Shown here in pieces: positions 60,867 through 64,000 of a DNA stretch of 64,000 nucleotides. The number at the start of each line of letters is the position of its first letter. The stretch's first letter is position 1. The notes below the pieces were generated by a model that was not told the origin of the DNA, did no database searches, and worked only from the letters and a program-made list of their open reading frames with translations. Source of the DNA: Nitrospirota bacterium (GTDB lineage: Bacteria; Nitrospirota; Thermodesulfovibrionia; Thermodesulfovibrionales; JdFR-88); the NCBI GenBank assembly GCA_014874185.1, contig JACWAF010000019.1, positions 104,794 to 168,793 of the forward strand, in the 5' to 3' direction. Position numbers and translations under genes: made by a program.

Positions 60867-60919
60867 CTTCTTTCAAATCCTCCTCTGAAAAATAATTTCT
60901 TTCCTGTCCTGGTGTCCTG

Positions 60920-61447
60920 CTAGGCCGCCTGGGCCTGCTTCTTCCTCTCGAGCGCCTTCAGCGCATAGCCGAAGGTGGACAGCGTGGCCTGAAGGGCCGC
61001 CGCCATCTTGGACATGGGCGCGCTCATAGTGCCGGCCATCATGCTGAGAAGCACTTCCCTCGGTGGCAGGCTGGCTATGGACTTCAGCTCCGATGCGTCC
61101 ACGAACTTGCCCTCGACCACCGCGGCCATGGGCTTCAGCTTGTCGTTCTTCCCGGCAAACTTCATTATGCCCTGCGCCACCTTCACCGGGTCGTCAAAGC
61201 TTACGGCAACGCCCACCGGCCCCGTGAAATGCTCCTTCGCGGGGGCCACCGGAGTGCCTTCAGAGGCTATCCGGGCAAGGGTGTTCTTCACTACCTTGTA
61301 GCTGACACCCATGGCATGGAGAGCCGCCCGGAGATCGTTCAGCTCGGTCACGGTCATCCCCTTGTAATGGGTGATGACGGCGGCCTTCGCGCGGCTGAAG
61401 TCCTCCTTCAATTCGAGGACAGCCTGTTCTTTCTCGCTCCTGTTCAG
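60920..61447 (-). CDS. rplJ: Ribosomal protein L10, probable CTG start
   Basis: 175 aa if read from the CTG at 61447. The conserved N-terminus NRSEKEQAVLELKEDFSRAKAAVITHYKG then lies in frame, and AAGGAGG sits six bases before the CTG. No ATG, GTG or TTG is near that ribosome-binding site; the only conventional start, TTG at 61411, has no site and would remove twelve conserved residues. The rest (VVKNTLARIA, FTGPVGVAVSFDDPVKVA) is typical. L10 binds 23S rRNA and L7/L12 and usually represses its own mRNA through the leader upstream. Confidence 0.93.
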   Translation of the reverse strand: MNRSEKEQAVLELKEDFSRAKAAVITHYKGMTVTELNDLRAALHAMGVSYKVVKNTLARIASEGTPVAPAKEHFTGPVGVAVSFDDPVKVAQGIMKFAGKNDKLKPMAAVVEGKFVDASELKSIASLPPREVLLSMMAGTMSAPMSKMAAALQATLSTFGYALKALERKKQAQAA

Positions 61448-61459
61448 TTTCCTCCTCCT

Positions 61460-61626
61460 TTCCCAGAGACAGGAAATCGTCTCGGCAGGCCCGCCGCTTG
61501 AAACGGATTAAGGGTAAAAGCCGCTCCAGGGACCTGGGCTGCGGGCCTCATCGGCCGCATTGAATACGTGGCCAAAAGCCCTTGGGTCCAGTCCCCGGCG
61601 GCTTTACCCGCCTGCTGTCTCTGACT
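61460..61626 (-). promoter_or_regulatory. Ribosomal protein L10 leader (autoregulatory RNA)
   Basis: The rplA-rplJ gap of about 200 bases has the conserved L10 leader form. It starts GACAGCAGGCGGG, closes with CCTGCCGAGACG, and includes AAGCCGCCGGGGACTGG, AAGGGCTTTTGGCC and the GATGAGGCCCGC stem. L10 or L10(L12)4 binds such leaders to repress translation. Confidence 0.8.
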
Positions 61627-61651
61627 GTAATAAAACACGGGCAACGCCCGG

Positions 61652-62341
61652 TTACTGCTTGCTTACGGAAGCAAGGTCCACTTTCACGCCGGGGCCCATC
61701 GTCGACGCCACGGTTATCTTCTTCAGGTACTTGCCTTTCGAGGTCTGCGGCTTCGCCCGGACCAGAGAATCTATTGCCGCCATGGCGTTTTCCGTCAAGG
61801 CATCCGGGCTGAAAGAGACCTTCCCCACGGGCATGTGGATATTGCCGGCCTTGTCCACTTTGAAATCGGCCTTGCCGGCCTTTATCTCTTTCACCGACTT
61901 GCCCACGTCGAAGGTGACCGTGCCAAGCTTCGGGTTGGGCATAAGGCCCCTTGGGCCCAGGAGTTTTCCAAGCTTGCCCACAAGCCCCATCATGTCCGGA
62001 GTGGCCACGGCCTTGTCAAAGTCGAACCAGCCCTGCTGTATTTTCTCGACCATGTCCTCGGCCCCGACGAAATCGGCCCCGGCCTCCCTGGCCTCTTTCT
62101 CCTTTTCGCCCTTGGCGAAGACCAGCACGCGGACGGGCCTGCCCATCCCGTGCGGCATCGCTACCGTGCCCCTCACCATCTGGTCGGACTTCTTCGGGTC
62201 CACCCCCAGCCTGATGGCAAGCTCAACGGTCTCATCGAACTTCGCGTAGGCGCCCTTCTTCACTACATCCATCGCCTCTTTAAGAGGGTATTCCTTATCT
62301 TCTTCGTATACCTTGATCGCGTTTTCGTATTTCTTTCCCAT
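61652..62341 (-). CDS. rplA: Ribosomal protein L1
   Basis: 229 aa, standard length. [61 protein letters not shown] and [10 protein letters not shown] are conserved. It binds 23S rRNA at the L1 stalk. Follows rplK by 12 bases. Confidence 0.99.
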   Translation of the reverse strand: MGKKYENAIKVYEEDKEYPLKEAMDVVKKGAYAKFDETVELAIRLGVDPKKSDQMVRGTVAMPHGMGRPVRVLVFAKGEKEKEAREAGADFVGAEDMVEKIQQGWFDFDKAVATPDMMGLVGKLGKLLGPRGLMPNPKLGTVTFDVGKSVKEIKAGKADFKVDKAGNIHMPVGKVSFSPDALTENAMAAIDSLVRAKPQTSKGKYLKKITVASTMGPGVKVDLASVSKQ

Positions 62342-62353
62342 TTTTTCTCCCCC

Positions 62354-62779
62354 TTACTCGACTTCTATGCCCATGCTTCTTGCCGTGCCCCGGACCATGC
62401 TCTTTGCGCTCTCCAGCTTCACGGTATTGAGGTCGGGCATCTTGGTCTTTGCGATCTCTTCGACCTGCTTTTCGGTTATCTTTCCCACCTTGTCCTTGAG
62501 CGGGTTCCCGGAGCCCTTAAGGACGCCCGCCGCTTTCTTTACCAGCTCGGACGCGGGCGGGGTCTTCAGGATGAACGTGAACGAGCGGTCGTTGTAGATA
62601 GTGAGCACCACGGGCACTATCGTGTCGCCCATCGGGCCGGTCTGCGCGTTGAAGGCCTTGCAGAACTCCATTATGTTCACGCCGTGGGGGCCCAGGGCGG
62701 GGCCTACGGGCGGGGCGGGGTTCGCCTTCCCGGCCGGTATCTGAAGCTTTACCATCGCTGTCACTTCTTTTTTAGCCAT
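62354..62779 (-). CDS. rplK: Ribosomal protein L11
   Basis: 141 aa. [20 protein letters not shown] and [15 protein letters not shown], then the rRNA-binding C-terminal domain ([11 protein letters not shown] end). Part of the GTPase-associated centre. Confidence 0.99.
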   Translation of the reverse strand: MAKKEVTAMVKLQIPAGKANPAPPVGPALGPHGVNIMEFCKAFNAQTGPMGDTIVPVVLTIYNDRSFTFILKTPPASELVKKAAGVLKGSGNPLKDKVGKITEKQVEEIAKTKMPDLNTVKLESAKSMVRGTARSMGIEVE

Positions 62780-62797
62780 TTTTTATGAAACCTCCAA

Positions 62798-63322
62798 TCA
62801 GGTCTTTTCCACCTGGAAGAAATTCAGCTCAACCGGCGTCTGCCTGCCGAAGATGCTCACCATGATCCGCAGCCTGCCGTGGTCCATGTCCACCTCTTCC
62901 ACATATCCAGTGAAATTGGTGAACGGCCCGTCTATGATGCGCACGATGTCCCCCTGCTCGAACTGCATCTTCACCTGCGGGGCAACCCCTTTTTCGAGCT
63001 GCTGCAGGATCATCTCCACTTCCTCCTCGGCCACGGGCATGGGCTTGGTGCCCCCGACGAAGCTGGTCACCCTGGGGGTGCTCTTTATCAGGTGCCAGGT
63101 CTCGTCGTCCAGTTCCATCTCGACGAGTATATAGCCCGGATAGAATTTCCTTTCGGTCTCCTTCTTTTTCCCGGACTTGAGCTGTATCACCTTTTCCGTG
63201 GGGATCATCACCCTGGATATCTTGTCCTCCAGGCCCAGCCTTTTCACCTTGTCCTCCAGGGAGACCCTCACCTTCTCCTCGAAGCCGGAATAGGTGTGCA
63301 CCACATACCATTTCTTCGCCAC
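62798..63322 (-). CDS. nusG: Transcription termination/antitermination protein NusG
   Basis: 174 aa from the GTG at 63322, chosen because GAGGTGG lies five bases upstream; a GTG at 63331 overlaps that site and is less likely. KKWYVVHTYSGFEEKV opens the NGN domain, PGYILVEMELDDE and VTSFVGG follow, and the KOW domain has FEQGDIVRIIDGPFTNFTG. Links RNA polymerase with Rho or ribosomes. Confidence 0.98.
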   Translation of the reverse strand: MAKKWYVVHTYSGFEEKVRVSLEDKVKRLGLEDKISRVMIPTEKVIQLKSGKKKETERKFYPGYILVEMELDDETWHLIKSTPRVTSFVGGTKPMPVAEEEVEMILQQLEKGVAPQVKMQFEQGDIVRIIDGPFTNFTGYVEEVDMDHGRLRIMVSIFGRQTPVELNFFQVEKT

Positions 63323-63324
63323 CG

Positions 63325-63510
63325 TTACCACCTCAGAAGGGCCTGTACGATTTTTGAGAGCCCGAGGTCTATGACCCCGAGGAAGACGGACACCACGAAG
63401 ACGGAGATGATCACTACCCAGGTGGAGCCGATCAACTCCTCCCTGTTGGGGAAGACCACCTTCTTCAACTCTATCTTCACTTCACGGAAAAACTGCATCA
63501 GCCTCTGCAT
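63325..63510 (-). CDS. secE: Protein translocase subunit SecE
   Basis: 61 aa, the short single-helix form. FFREVKIELKKVVFPNREEL is the conserved amphipathic helix, followed by one membrane helix (STWVVIISVFVVSVFLGVID). GGGGGCC precedes the ATG. Part of SecYEG. Confidence 0.97.
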   Translation of the reverse strand: MQRLMQFFREVKIELKKVVFPNREELIGSTWVVIISVFVVSVFLGVIDLGLSKIVQALLRW

Positions 63511-63536
63511 TCAGGCCCCCTTTTCAAAAAGAAAAA

Positions 63537-63613
63537 TGGCAGGCCAGGAGGGATTCGAACCCCCAACCCTCGGATTTGGAGTCCGATGCTCTGCCAATTA
63601 GAGCTACTGGCCT
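63537..63613 (-). tRNA. tRNA-Trp (anticodon CCA)
   Basis: 77 bases including an encoded 3' CCA. Acceptor AGGCCAG / CTGGCCT with discriminator G; anticodon stem CGGA-CTCCAAA-TCCG; T-loop GGTTCGAATCC. Its place between rpmG and secE is the common arrangement. Confidence 0.97.
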
Positions 63614-63694
63614 TTTCAAAAAAAACAACAGACCGCGTCCCCCGCACAGCGCGCGGGCCCGGTCCCTTTTCCACCAGGTTGTTGCCCGCTCTTC

Positions 63695-63847
63695 TTATGC
63701 CTTTGTCTCCTTGTGCACAGTGTGTTTTCTGCAATGCCGGCAGAATTTGGATATCTCCAGTTTGTCCGGCGTGTTCTTCTTGTTCTTCATCGTAGAGTAA
63801 TTCCTGTTTTTGCACCCAGTGCATTGGAGGAGGATTATTGTTCTCAT
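63695..63847 (-). CDS. rpmG: Ribosomal protein L33
   Basis: 50 aa, begins [20 protein letters not shown] and ends [16 protein letters not shown]. Both CxxC pairs are kept, so this is the zinc-binding (C+) form. Its ATG overlaps the tuf stop (ATGA). Confidence 0.96.
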   Translation of the reverse strand: MRTIILLQCTGCKNRNYSTMKNKKNTPDKLEISKFCRHCRKHTVHKETKA

Positions 63848-64000
63848 TCGATTATCTCCGTCACGACGCCTGCGCCAACTGTCCTTCCGCCTTCTCTGAT
63901 CGCGAACCTCATCCCCTGCTCCATCGCAACGGGGCCGATCAGCTCCACCAGGAAGGTCACGTTATCACCCGGCATTACCATCTCTACACCCTCGGCAAGC
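63844..64000 (-). CDS. tuf: Elongation factor Tu, C-terminus (partial)
   Basis: The last 51 codons: [39 protein letters not shown]. This is the EF-Tu domain 3 end; the rest is outside the window. It places the block in the usual tuf-rpmG-trnW-secE-nusG order. Confidence 0.97.
   Translation of the reverse strand, partial: LAEGVEMVMPGDNVTFLVELIGPVAMEQGMRFAIREGGRTVGAGVVTEIIE

Overview
The window is chromosomal DNA of a Gram-negative, didermic bacterium. It carries TolC, BamD, a PilMNOPQ type IV pilus assembly operon and type II secretion-type pseudopilins. The density of sensor kinases, a 'two-CW' cysteine-rich protein, pyruvate phosphate dikinase and a selenocysteine-type selD recall Nitrospirota or deltaproteobacterial (Desulfobacterota) genomes. 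That placement is inference; no rRNA is present to test it. No prophage, CRISPR array or insertion sequence was seen, but short palindromic repeat families are scattered between genes and, in one case, inside a gene.

Layout. 1-4 kb: an efflux operon under a TetR regulator, a nucleotide-sugar epimerase, a cinA-like gene and an HNH nuclease. 4.3-7.8 kb: a degenerate GGDEF protein and ppdK. 8-10.7 kb: gspF-H-I-J-like genes. 10.7-22.2 kb: a signalling block with a globin-coupled kinase lacking its phospho-acceptor His, an RNase, a PilZ/zinc-ribbon/methyltransferase fusion followed by a six-TM hybrid kinase (PhcB/PhcS-like arrangement), HD-GYP, tRNA-Leu and a two-component pair. 22.2-25.4 kb: a TreT-like trehalose synthase, HAD phosphatase and APH-type kinase. 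26.4-29 kb: a repetitive surface lipoprotein gene broken by a one-base frameshift. 29.2-32.7 kb: a TSUP permease with selD, whose UGA codon 19 encodes Sec, then ribF-coaE. 32.8-37.6 kb: proA, bioA (with an in-frame palindromic insertion), YtxH, a siroheme dehydrogenase and bamD. 37.8-42.6 kb: pilMNOPQ. 42.9-46.5 kb: aroC, an aroK-aroB fusion and an unknown gene. 46.5-52.3 kb: a SpeE-like protein, an NtrC-type regulator with a CxxCH-containing sensor kinase, a K+ channel and a Mut7-C protein. 52.3-64 kb: the classical tuf-rpmG-trnW-secE-nusG-rplKAJL-rpoBC block on the minus strand.

Two themes cut across the window. First, several operon-leading genes (gspF, the two-CW gene, the globin kinase, pilM, the APH kinase) have a good -35/-10 pair placed so that transcription should start at or within a base of the start codon, with no Shine-Dalgarno sequence; this suggests leaderless mRNAs. 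Second, c-di-GMP and two-component signalling genes (PilZ, HD-GYP, degenerate GGDEF, four kinases, several receivers) share the window with pilus assembly genes, pointing to regulation of surface or group behaviour. Functional statements rest on motif recognition by eye; no database search was run.
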